Source: Acidobacteriaceae bacterium (GTDB lineage: Bacteria; Acidobacteriota; Terriglobia; Terriglobales; Acidobacteriaceae). Taken from it: a stretch of 34,103 bases of DNA. Location: assembly GCA_031296325.1 (NCBI GenBank), contig JARLFY010000054.1:1-34103 (forward strand). Direction: 5' to 3'. The position numbers and the translations under genes were made by a program. Shown here one piece after another: positions 17,418-26,677 of the stretch. The notes below the pieces were generated by a model. The model saw nothing but the letters and a program-made list of their open reading frames with translations, was not told the origin of the DNA and ran no database searches. The stretch's first letter is position 1, and each line of letters starts with the position of its first letter.

Positions 17418-17471
17418 CAACTCGCCCGGCAGGTTGTCGACAACTTTGCCGACAACCTACCGAGCGAGTTG
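17418..17471 (-). terminator. Long hairpin after pgk, between convergent genes
   Basis: Arms of 22 bases (CAACTCGCCCGGCAGGTTGT... and its near-complement ending GCGAGTTG, 17450-17471) with a 10-base loop and two internal mismatches. It lies 50 bases past the pgk stop, between convergent genes. The T-tract on the minus strand is only loose (TATTGAGATGTTTT), so efficiency is uncertain; it could act for both strands. Confidence 0.6.
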
Positions 17472-17520
17472 AAAGATAGCCTGCCACGAATCTGCATACG
17501 CACGATTCGCGGCGAAGCGG

Positions 17521-18729
17521 TTATTTGTCCGTGAGCGCAGCGACTCCGGGAAGCGTCTTGCCTTCGAGAAATTCGAGGCTTGCGCCGCCGCCGGTGGAGA
17601 TGTGGGTGATCTTGTCGGCAACTCCAGCTTGCTTGACTGCGGCGACCGAGTCTCCTCCGCCAACGATGCTGGTGGCCTGCGTATTGGCCGCAACCGCCTC
17701 GGCGATTGCGTTGGTGCCAGCGGCAAACGGAGCCAGTTCGAAGACGCCCATCGGGCCGTTCCACAGGATCGTGCGCGCGTTGCCAATCTCCTTGGCGAAC
17801 AGGGCGATCGTCGCCGGACCGATGTCGAGCGCCATCAGGTCAGCGGGGAAAGCTCCCTCGCCGGAAAAGATCGACGTGGTTGCATCTGCGCCAAACTTGT
17901 CGGCCAGTACATGGTCGATGGGCAGCAGCAGCTTGACGCCCTTCTCCTTGGCCTTGGCCAGCGCGGCGGTGGCAACGTCCAACTTGTCGGCCTCGATCAG
18001 CGACTTGCCAGTAGCCTGGCCCATCGCGTTCAGGAAGGTGTAAGCCATGCCGCCGCCGATCAGCAGCGTGTTGGCCTTGTCCAGCAGGTTGTCGATGACA
18101 TCGATCTTGCCGGAGATCTTCGATCCGCCAATGATGGCGACGAACGGGCGATCCGGCTCAGTCAGAACCTTGCCGAGGAAGTTGAGTTCCTTCTCCATCA
18201 GCAGGCCAGCGGCGGACTGCTTGACGAAGTGCGTGATTCCTTCGGTGGAGGCGTGGGCGCGATGTGCGCTGCCGAAGGCGTCGTTGACATACACGTCGCA
18301 CAGCTCGGCGAGCTGCTTGGCAAAGGCGGGATCGTTGGCCTCTTCTTCGCTGTGGAAGCGCAGATTCTCCAGCAGCAGGGTCTGTCCAGCCTCCAGCGAG
18401 TTCGCCATCTCCTTGGCAACTTCGCCAACGCAGTCCGGCGCAAAGGCCACATTCTCTGCCGAGTCGAAGATCTTGTCCAGCATCTGGCGCAGGCGCGTAG
18501 CCACCGGGCGCAGGCTCATCGAATCCACCGGCTTGCCCTTGGGGCGACCGAGATGCGAACACAGAATCACCTTCGCCTTGTGGCGCAGGGCGTATTCAAT
18601 TGTGGGTAGAGTCTCGCGGATACGCGTGTCATCGGTGATGACGCCGTCCTTGAGAGGTACGTTGAAGTCGACGCGGATGAGTACGCGCTTATTGGCAAGG
18701 TCGAGATCGCGAATCGAGAGTTTAGACAT
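17521..18729 (-). CDS. pgk: Phosphoglycerate kinase
   Basis: Pgk transfers phosphate between 1,3-bisphosphoglycerate and ADP in glycolysis and gluconeogenesis, in the cytoplasm. The 402-residue protein (family usual about 390-415) shows the signature KRVLIRVDFNVPLKDG at about 14-29, the substrate-binding HLGRPKG, the middle GGGMAYTFLNAMGQATGKSL, and the nucleotide-binding C-terminal motifs ILWNGPMGVFE and GGGDSVAAV. The start is taken at ATG 18729, matching the family N terminus (MSKLSIRDLDL); upstream there is no clear ribosome site. Its usual partner gapA is not adjacent, so it appears as a single gene diverging from the MoxR-type ATPase. Confidence 0.97.
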   Translation of the reverse strand: MSKLSIRDLDLANKRVLIRVDFNVPLKDGVITDDTRIRETLPTIEYALRHKAKVILCSHLGRPKGKPVDSMSLRPVATRLRQMLDKIFDSAENVAFAPDCVGEVAKEMANSLEAGQTLLLENLRFHSEEEANDPAFAKQLAELCDVYVNDAFGSAHRAHASTEGITHFVKQSAAGLLMEKELNFLGKVLTEPDRPFVAIIGGSKISGKIDVIDNLLDKANTLLIGGGMAYTFLNAMGQATGKSLIEADKLDVATAALAKAKEKGVKLLLPIDHVLADKFGADATTSIFSGEGAFPADLMALDIGPATIALFAKEIGNARTILWNGPMGVFELAPFAAGTNAIAEAVAANTQATSIVGGGDSVAAVKQAGVADKITHISTGGGASLEFLEGKTLPGVAALTDK

Positions 18730-18865
18730 ATCGACAGAATAAGTGGTTTTGCGCTCAATGGGAACCCTCTGCTGTAAACTTTGTATCTTTCGACCTGATC
18801 CACCCCACCTAATCAGCGCAAAACTCGTGCGTCCAGCATCGTTATCCTCGCGCACAGGATACTTT

Positions 18866-18910
18866 CCGGGTGCCCCACCCATCGCGGTTTCACCGCGATG
18901 GGTGGGAAGG
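18866..18910 (+). repeat. Hairpin repeat C, copy 1
   Basis: CCGGGTGCC leads into a perfect 15-bp stem (CCCACCCATCGCGGT / ACCGCGATGGGTGGG, 18874-18906) with a TTC loop. It sits between divergent pgk and the ATPase gene, so it is not a terminator by position. A relative occurs at 30596-30637. Confidence 0.75.
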
Positions 18911-18997
18911 AAACCGCCCGCACTATAGATTTGTTTCGCGTCGATACACTCGAGCCGGACTATAGGTCAATAAAGCCAAGGAACTATACTTATAGCT

Positions 18998-20566
<1,569 letters not shown>

Positions 20567-20689
20567 CCACATAATTCATTCTGAGCGCAGCGAAGAATTT
20601 CCGCATTCTGCTCACTCCGCGACGATCTGCCCCATCGGCAAAACACTCATCCGCGTCAATCCGTGGTTGCCGTTGCAGCTTAATGGTTT

Positions 20690-20724
20690 GTCATCCCCGA
20701 AGGGGATCTGCTTTTGCCGTTGCT
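20690..20724 (+). repeat. Dispersed hairpin repeat A, copy 6 (variant stem)
   Basis: TGTCATCCCCGAAGGGGATC then TGCTTTTGC: the flanks match the family but the stem is ATCCCC/GGGGAT instead of ATTCC/GGAAT. It lies between the AAA+ and VWA genes, about 55 bases before the VWA start. Confidence 0.7.
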
Positions 20725-20778
20725 GTAGTCGTTGGGATTCGTTTCAAGCCGATAGAGTCTAATCTATTAACAGACACG

Positions 20779-22017
20779 ATGAAGCGCATTCGCTATACAA
20801 AATTTACCGGTGATCTGGCCTCGGTTCTCGGGCTGGAAGATCTGATGCAGTCGCTCAGCGAGTTTCTGCTCGACTCCGGCTTCAAGGATCCCTACGCCGA
20901 TCTCTCCCAGCGCAAACAAACGCTCGACGAGTTGCGCGATGCCATCGAAGAGGCGCTTGAGTCCGGCGATCTCTTCGACGAAGAGTCGCAGCAGAAATTC
21001 GACGAGCTATCCGACGAAGAGGCCGAAGAGATCGTCGAACAGCTCCTGCAAAAGCTCCAGGAGCAGAACTTCATCAACGCCGAGCAATCCTCCGAACCCG
21101 GCACATCCGAGACCGGAGAGGCTGCTTCCGCCAGCTTCGACGTCACCGACAAGAGCATGGACTTCCTCGGCTACAAGGCTCTGCGCGAGCTTCTCGGCCC
21201 GCTGGGCAAGGCCGCGCAAGGTCGCCACGACACGCGCCACGAGGCCAGCGGAGTCGAGATCAACGGCAGCTCCAAGCTCTACGAGTTCGGCGACACGCTC
21301 AACCTCGACATCACCGCCACGCTCAGCTCGGTCTTCGCCCGCGAGGGCCTCGCCTCTGCCATCAAGGGCGAGGAACGCGCGCCGCTACAGATCGAATACT
21401 CCGACCTCTACGTTCACCAGTCCGACTACCACTCGTCCTGCGCGACCGTCGTCCTGCTCGATTGCTCGCACTCCATGATCCTCTACGGAGAAGACCGCTT
21501 CACCCCCGCCAAGCGCGTGGCCATGGCGCTCTCGCACCTCATCCGCACCCAGTTTCCCGGCGACACGCTCAATCTGGTTCTCTTCCACGACACCGCCGAG
21601 GAGATTCCGCTCAGCCAACTCCCCCGTGTCCGCGTCGGCCCGCACTACACCAACACCCGCGAGGGCCTGCGTCTGGCCCAGCGCATCCTCGCCCGCCAAA
21701 GCAAGGAGATGAAGCAGATCGTCATGATTACCGACGGCAAGCCCTCGGCGCTCACCCTGCCCAACGGGCGAATCTACAAAAACGCCTACGGACTCGACCC
21801 GCTGGTTCTCACCGAGACGCTCGAAGAGGTCAGCCGCTGCAAGCGCTCCGGCATTACCATCAACACCTTCATGCTGGCGTCGGAACCCTCGCTGATGCAG
21901 TTCGTCCAACAGGTCAGCGCAATGTGCCGCGGAAAGGCCTACTTCACCTCTCCGCAGACCCTCGGCAGCTACCTCCTGATGGACTTCCTCTCCCGCCGCA
22001 TGAAGACCGTGCATTAG
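20779..22017 (+). CDS. VWA-domain partner of the MoxR-type ATPase
   Basis: A 412-residue cytoplasmic protein ending in a von Willebrand A domain (about 220-405) with an intact metal-ion-dependent adhesion site: DCSHS at 228-232, the threonine in HYTNTREG near 291-293, and ITDGKPS with D319. Residues 40-105 are strongly acidic and helical ([20 protein letters not shown]), resembling the acidic region of chelatase D subunits. Gene pairs of MoxR-type ATPase and VWA protein act as chaperone-like assemblies, with chelatase I/D as the known model; the VWA protein usually bridges ATPase and substrate. Start: ATG at 20779 matches the compact N terminus [16 protein letters not shown]; the reading upstream (to 20683) translates repeat DNA. 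No strong ribosome site is seen. The TAG stop lies three bases before the end of a repeat module. Confidence 0.88.
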   Translation: MKRIRYTKFTGDLASVLGLEDLMQSLSEFLLDSGFKDPYADLSQRKQTLDELRDAIEEALESGDLFDEESQQKFDELSDEEAEEIVEQLLQKLQEQNFINAEQSSEPGTSETGEAASASFDVTDKSMDFLGYKALRELLGPLGKAAQGRHDTRHEASGVEINGSSKLYEFGDTLNLDITATLSSVFAREGLASAIKGEERAPLQIEYSDLYVHQSDYHSSCATVVLLDCSHSMILYGEDRFTPAKRVAMALSHLIRTQFPGDTLNLVLFHDTAEEIPLSQLPRVRVGPHYTNTREGLRLAQRILARQSKEMKQIVMITDGKPSALTLPNGRIYKNAYGLDPLVLTETLEEVSRCKRSGITINTFMLASEPSLMQFVQQVSAMCRGKAYFTSPQTLGSYLLMDFLSRRMKTVH

Positions 22018-22020
22018 GCC

Positions 22021-22233
22021 GTATCGACATATAGAGCGAGACCTACAGTCGTTACTCTTTCTTCTATTGACTGTTTTTGCTGTTGTCTTTGTCTGGCAAG
22101 AGCCAAAGGTCCGTCCTATACCAGCCTAGGCCGCAGGCCTAGGTAAACGTACAGCACAACACTGAGGGCTGAAGGCCCGACCTATAGCCTTCGCGCAATC
22201 ATCAATTATGCCGAGCCAGCTATATGTCGATAC
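22021..22233. repeat. Module bounded by 14-bp inverted GTATCGACATATAG
   Basis: A 213-bp segment with perfect terminal inverted repeats GTATCGACATATAG (22021-22034) and CTATATGTCGATAC (22220-22233). It contains a TTGCTGTTGTCTTTGTC-type low-complexity run and a complete repeat B copy. The same ends bound the insert at 4594-4856, but the cargo differs. There is no coding capacity. Confidence 0.65.
22100..22185 (+). repeat. Three-hairpin repeat B, copy 2
   Basis: Hairpin 1 is partly decayed (GAGCC AAA GGTCC). Hairpin 2 is CCTAGGCCGCAGGCCTAGG, with a compensatory change relative to copies 1 and 4. Hairpin 3 is GGGCTGAAGGCCC followed by CGACCTAT. Confidence 0.8.
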
Positions 22234-22264
22234 GCCCTAGCGCAGGTTATAAGATTGCAACGCA

Positions 22265-22294
22265 AAACGGCCCACACCGAAGCGTGGGCCGTTT
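22265..22294 (-). terminator. Terminator after the OprB-like porin
   Basis: An 11-bp perfect stem (AAACGGCCCAC / GTGGGCCGTTT) with an 8-base loop, reading into GTTTTGCG on the minus strand, 11 bases past the porin stop. Confidence 0.8.
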
Positions 22295-22305
22295 CTATGG
22301 ATTCG

Positions 22306-23736
22306 TCAGAAGGTGATTCCTAGTTCCCCTCCCACCGCGATTGCATTGCGAATCCTTCCCGTTCCTCCCGGTCTCACCTCCCACTGCATGTCCGGCTGGA
22401 AGAAGGAGAAGCGTGAAAGCTGGAACCGATGCGCGCCTTCCAACACTACTTCATAGAGTGGGTTGCCTTTTCCCTGCGCCATCTCCATGTGCGCATAGTC
22501 GCGGCTGAACTTGCCATAGATCAGGTTGAAGATGGTCTTGTCCTCCGGACGCTTGTTCCAGAAGCCGGTATAGAACGTGCCGAAGTTCAACTGAAACGGA
22601 ATGATCGAGATGTTCTGTTGCGGGTAGTATGCCGCCGCCGTCCACACGGTGAGTCCTTGTGCGCTGCCGGGAGACTTCTGATGCACCATCTGATCGGCAT
22701 GGGCATAGAAGCCATACGAATTGCCAACCTTGGATCCGGGATTCGCGCTGCCCTGAGACTGAGCAAGTTGCACGGCGAAGGGAGTAAATCCCTTCCACGG
22801 AGTGTAGGTCGTGCCGAGCCAGTAGTGACCGGGAAGACCTGCGGATTGTGTTCCGTTGATGGTCTCCTTCTGGCTGTCCGAAGCTCCTTTGAACAGCATG
22901 GGTGTCCAGGCCGCCTGCTCCATGTAGATCACGCCATCATCCCCATGAATGCTCCAGTCTGTGCCATTCGTCTTGGAATTGAACACATTGTCCCAGGTCT
23001 GGAACACCGCCGAATGAAGAATAAACTTGTTGTTTGGCTGATACTTGACCAACCCCGCCCAAGTGGAAAAGGGGTAAGCGGAAGACTGCGTATCGAAGAG
23101 TACGTTACGAATATCCCCGTCGATTCCATTGTTCAGAGACAAGCTGTAGATGGGAGATGCGTTCAGATCGTCCGAGGCGGAAAAACGCCCAACCTTCAGA
23201 TTGACCTTTCCTTTATCCAACGACTGTTTGAGAACGAGTTCGTAGAAGAACAGGTTCTGCCCTCCCACACATTGCTGGACGTTATATTGTCCCTGAATGT
23301 AGTCGTTGCTCAGGCCTTGTCCATCGCGATTGATGCCGCTGACGGTCAACACGGCATCCTTCCAGCCGACGATCTTGTTCAGATCGAAGTTCGCGCCCAT
23401 GTAGAAATCGTCTACGGCAGTTACATGCCCCTGCTTCGCGCCGCCCAGCGGATTGCCGGAGGTGATGCCCGTCCAATAAACGAACGGATCCACACCGTGG
23501 CTCTGGAGTTTTGTCCGAAGAGTGTCCCAGTCGCCGGAGATGTACTTCCCTTTGCTCCAGCTCTCGTGCGGAGTTTGAGCGATTGCGGCAGAGGCGACCG
23601 GAGCCGAGGAAGTGGGTGCCGGAGCAGTGGAGGCAGCTTCGCTCTGGGCCAGAGCGCCGACAACAGTTACAGACTGGATGGCGGCGAAGGTCAACGCAAT
23701 TTGCAGCCAGCGGAGATGAAGTGATGTGGATTTCAT
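22306..23736 (-). CDS. oprB: Carbohydrate-selective porin, OprB family
   Basis: An outer-membrane sugar porin of 476 residues. A signal peptide (1-31, ending GALAQ) is followed by an Ala/Pro/Ser-rich stretch to about residue 55 and then an OprB-type barrel: SGDWDTLRTKLQSHGVDPFVYWTG at about 68-91, GRFSASDDLNASP near the middle, and many alternating strands. The chain ends with a C-terminal aromatic (GELGITF), the usual outer-membrane insertion signal. ATG has AAGGGG seven bases upstream. It is the last gene of the fructose locus, 227 bases after fruA in the same direction with hairpins between, so it probably admits fructose or fructosides across the outer membrane and may be expressed at a different level from the PTS genes. 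The substrate assignment is by context only. Confidence 0.9.
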   Translation of the reverse strand: MKSTSLHLRWLQIALTFAAIQSVTVVGALAQSEAASTAPAPTSSAPVASAAIAQTPHESWSKGKYISGDWDTLRTKLQSHGVDPFVYWTGITSGNPLGGAKQGHVTAVDDFYMGANFDLNKIVGWKDAVLTVSGINRDGQGLSNDYIQGQYNVQQCVGGQNLFFYELVLKQSLDKGKVNLKVGRFSASDDLNASPIYSLSLNNGIDGDIRNVLFDTQSSAYPFSTWAGLVKYQPNNKFILHSAVFQTWDNVFNSKTNGTDWSIHGDDGVIYMEQAAWTPMLFKGASDSQKETINGTQSAGLPGHYWLGTTYTPWKGFTPFAVQLAQSQGSANPGSKVGNSYGFYAHADQMVHQKSPGSAQGLTVWTAAAYYPQQNISIIPFQLNFGTFYTGFWNKRPEDKTIFNLIYGKFSRDYAHMEMAQGKGNPLYEVVLEGAHRFQLSRFSFFQPDMQWEVRPGGTGRIRNAIAVGGELGITF

Positions 23737-23922
23737 TGTTTTCCCCTTCTAATGGGTCACGGATCCTGCCGTGTGTTGTTGAGTGGCTGCAAGAACTTCG
23801 AGGAACAGCTCTCCTCTGAACGCCGTTGGCGAACCCGTTCTGGCCAGAGATAAGATGCGTGGGGAATCCGAATCGATCAGTTTTCGGATTCACGAAGTTG
23901 CGAGGTCGTACCGATCGAGAAC

Positions 23923-23952
23923 GGCGGCTTCGGCTCCTTTACGGAAGCCGCC
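23923..23952 (-). other. Hairpin in the fruA-oprB gap
   Basis: A 9-bp GC-rich stem (GGCGGCTTC / GAAGCCGCC) with a 12-base loop, 12 bases past the fruA stop, and no T-tract. A second 9-bp stem (GAATCCGAA / TTCGGATTC) lies at 23864-23891. These may protect the 3' end of the upstream message or partly terminate, uncoupling porin expression from fruBKA. Confidence 0.45.
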
Positions 23953-23963
23953 ATAGATTCCTT

Positions 23964-25694
23964 TCAAACCAATTGCATGGGCTGTTTTTTCTTGGCGATG
24001 CGCAGCGCCAGAGTCGTAATCACGGTTCCGGCCAGAACAGCACAGGCATAGTGCATCAAACCCTGCACGGCGTTGGGGATAAACAGAACGAAGATGCCTC
24101 CGTGCGGAACCTTCAGTTGCACCCCCGTAGCCATGGAGATTGCCCCAGCCACCGCCGAGCCGATCATCAGGCAAGGAATTACGCGCAGAGGATCTTCAGC
24201 CGCATAAGGAATCGCTCCTTCGGTAATAAACGACAGCCCCAGAATCGCGGTCGCTTTTCCCTCCGCCCGCTCATGGGCGTTGAAGCGGTTTTTGAAGAGC
24301 ATGGTCGCCAGCGCAAGTCCCAGCGGCGGGGTCATTCCCCCGGCCATGACTGCGGCGATCGGCCCATAGACATTCGACGCCAACATGCCCAGCGAGAAGG
24401 TATAAGCCGCTTTATTTACCGGGCCGCCCATATCGAAGGCCATCATGGCTCCGAGGATGAGCCCCAGAACCAGCGCGCTGGCCTGCTGCATTCCGTTCAG
24501 CCAGTTGGTCAGCCAGCCGAGAGCAATCTTTACCGGAACTCCCACAACATAGATCATGACCAGTCCGACGATGAGCGTGGAAAGTAGCGGCAGCACCAGC
24601 ACGGGCTTGATCCCAGCCAACTCCTTCGGCAGCTTGATGTAGTCGTTGAGAAATTTAGTCAGGTAGCCAGCCAGAAAGCCAGCCACAATGCCTCCCAGAA
24701 ATCCCGCGCCAAGCGTTGCCGAGAGCATTCCGCCAACCAGTCCGGGACAGATACCGGGACGATCGGCAATAGAGTACGCGATGAATGCAGCCAGCACCGG
24801 AGTGTACAGCTTGAAGGCCGTCGCTCCGCCGATCTGCATCAGCGCCCAGCCCAGAGTTCCCGTCTTATCGCCGGCATGGATCCCGCCCACCGCAAAGGAC
24901 AGCGCGATCAGCAGACCTCCGGCGATAACCAACGGCAGCATGTAGGAGACGCCCGTCATCAGATGCTTGTAAGCGCCCGTGCGCTGCTGCTTCTCCACCT
25001 TGGGAGCGTTCTTCTCTGCCGCCGTGGGCATGGGGAGAGCCAGCGCCCTCGCGATAACGTCCTTGCCCCCGTGAATCGCGTCATTGGTGCTGGTACTCAG
25101 CAGGCGCACGCCTTCAAATCGGGCCGTATCCACATGCGTATCGGCGGCAATAATGGACGCATCGGCGAGGCGAATATCCTCCTCCGTCAGCGTGTTCTTG
25201 GCTCCCACCGAACCCTGCGTCTCCACCTTGATCTCGTAGCCCAGATCCTGAGCGGCCTTGCGTAGCGCGGCAGCCGCCATAAAGGTATGCGCAATGCCGG
25301 TCGGACAGGAGGTAATGGCCACCAGCCGCGGCACGGACTTCTCGACCGGCGCAGCCTTCTCCGGCACCGCAGGCAACGCAGCAATCTCCTGCGGAGCTGC
25401 GACCAATCCCAATGCATCTCGCATCACCTTGTCCGTGTGCGCAATGACCTCGCTCGCCGAGACGGCAACCACCTTGTTGTCCTTGAAGCGCTCGTCCGCT
25501 TGCGCACTCTCTCCAACCAACAGAACCACGGCGGCGGAGTTGAGCGGCGACGCTGCCCTCTGCGCCGCCAGATCGGGCATCTCCAGAGTAAGATCATATC
25601 CGCCACGCAAGGCGCATGCCTTCAGGGCTTCGACGGCTAGCCGGGTGTGGGCGCCGCTCAGATTGCTACCGAGTACTGCGATAAGTTTAGCCAC
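23964..25694 (-). CDS. fruA: PTS fructose permease, IIB'-IIB-IIC
   Basis: The membrane part of the fructose phosphotransferase system; it imports fructose and releases fructose-1-phosphate. The 576-residue chain has a degenerate N-terminal IIB' domain without the active cysteine (LIAVLGSNLSGAHTR, 1-100), an active IIB domain with phospho-cysteine C130 in SCPTGIAHTFMAAAAL, and a IIC membrane domain from about 235 with GVSYMLPLVIAGGLLIALSF, AFDMGGPVNKAAY and ITEGAIPYAAEDPLRVIP. This order matches E. coli FruA (563 residues). The start is GTG at 25694, two bases after the fruK stop, with AGGAG seven bases upstream inside fruK; a TTG two codons earlier is too close to that site. Translation is likely coupled to fruK. 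IIA, HPr and Enzyme I are supplied by FruB. Confidence 0.96.
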   Translation of the reverse strand: MAKLIAVLGSNLSGAHTRLAVEALKACALRGGYDLTLEMPDLAAQRAASPLNSAAVVLLVGESAQADERFKDNKVVAVSASEVIAHTDKVMRDALGLVAAPQEIAALPAVPEKAAPVEKSVPRLVAITSCPTGIAHTFMAAAALRKAAQDLGYEIKVETQGSVGAKNTLTEEDIRLADASIIAADTHVDTARFEGVRLLSTSTNDAIHGGKDVIARALALPMPTAAEKNAPKVEKQQRTGAYKHLMTGVSYMLPLVIAGGLLIALSFAVGGIHAGDKTGTLGWALMQIGGATAFKLYTPVLAAFIAYSIADRPGICPGLVGGMLSATLGAGFLGGIVAGFLAGYLTKFLNDYIKLPKELAGIKPVLVLPLLSTLIVGLVMIYVVGVPVKIALGWLTNWLNGMQQASALVLGLILGAMMAFDMGGPVNKAAYTFSLGMLASNVYGPIAAVMAGGMTPPLGLALATMLFKNRFNAHERAEGKATAILGLSFITEGAIPYAAEDPLRVIPCLMIGSAVAGAISMATGVQLKVPHGGIFVLFIPNAVQGLMHYACAVLAGTVITTLALRIAKKKQPMQLV

Positions 25695-25696
25695 GA

Positions 25697-26677
25697 TCAA
25701 TCTCCTATTCCTGCTGCTGCCAAATTCGCTTCTGCGCCGACGTTCTCAACCCGAACCTGCTTCTCGAACTCGTGTAGCTTCCCTGCGTCCAAACCTGCTC
25801 CAACCCGAGTGACGGAGTAGGCTCCCAGCGCAGTTGCCACACGCGCGGTCGCCTCCAATCCATATCCGTTGAGTTGCGCATAGATAATTCCTGCAACCAT
25901 CGCATCGCCCGCGCCGACGGTACTCTTGACCTCGACCTTGGGAGGCTTTGCCAGCAGAGCCGCCGCGCGGGTGACGAAGACCGCGCCCTGCTCTCCCATC
26001 GAGACCACGGCCAGTTCAACCCCGTTGCGAACCAGCGATGCGGCCGCTGTCGCCACCTCCTGCGGAGTCTTCAACGCATGACCAATCAGCTCTTCCAACT
26101 CCGCCAGATTGGGCTTGACGATCTCAGGAGACTGCGCAATGGCCAGACGCAGCGGTTCGCCGCTGGTATCGAGAACGATGCGCCCTCCCTTGCCGCGGAT
26201 TTCCGTAATCAGACGCGCATAAATATCCGTGGAGATGCCCGGAGGCAGGCTTCCCGAAAGCACAATCCAACGGCCCGCTTCCACGCAATCGAGTACGGCG
26301 CCGACCAGCCGTTCAATCTCATCCCCGTCAGGAGCCAAGCCGGGAAAGTTGATGTCCGTGGTCTGATTGCCCTCCGCATCGACGATCTTGATTCCAATCC
26401 GCGTGGCTCCGGGGATGCGAACGAAGTGATCCGAGATCGCCTTCTGGCGAAAGTGTCTTTCAAAGATTCCCAGATTCTCATAGCCCAGAAATCCAGTAGC
26501 CAGAACCTCAACCCCAAGGTCGGCCAGAACCGAGGAGACATTGACCCCCTTGCCGCCAGCGTCGATTCGGCTGGATTTCACCCGATTCACCTCTCCGACA
26601 TGAAAGCCCGCAAGATGCACCGTCTGGTCGATGGCCGGATTCAGAGTTACCGTTACGACTGTCGATTGGCTTGTCAT
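25697..26677 (-). CDS. fruK: 1-phosphofructokinase
   Basis: FruK phosphorylates fructose-1-phosphate to fructose-1,6-bisphosphate using ATP, feeding PTS-imported fructose into glycolysis. The 326-residue protein is a PfkB/ribokinase-fold kinase: TLNPAIDQTV at 11-20, the first PfkB signature region DAGGKGVNVSSVLADLG at 39-55, and the second signature STVGAGDAMVAGI with catalytic base D258. ATG at 26677 overlaps the fruB stop as ATGA and has GGAG nine bases upstream, so the two are translationally coupled; a much longer open frame upstream runs antisense-like through fruB and is not used. The C-terminal tail after about 305 is Ala-rich and variable. Position between fruB and fruA fixes it as FruK rather than tagatose-6-phosphate kinase. 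Confidence 0.96.
   Translation of the reverse strand: MTSQSTVVTVTLNPAIDQTVHLAGFHVGEVNRVKSSRIDAGGKGVNVSSVLADLGVEVLATGFLGYENLGIFERHFRQKAISDHFVRIPGATRIGIKIVDAEGNQTTDINFPGLAPDGDEIERLVGAVLDCVEAGRWIVLSGSLPPGISTDIYARLITEIRGKGGRIVLDTSGEPLRLAIAQSPEIVKPNLAELEELIGHALKTPQEVATAAASLVRNGVELAVVSMGEQGAVFVTRAAALLAKPPKVEVKSTVGAGDAMVAGIIYAQLNGYGLEATARVATALGAYSVTRVGAGLDAGKLHEFEKQVRVENVGAEANLAAAGIGD

Noticed and set aside
18874-18906. 15-bp hairpin considered as a terminator
   Set aside because: It lies upstream of both divergent genes and has no T-tract; treated as repeat C.
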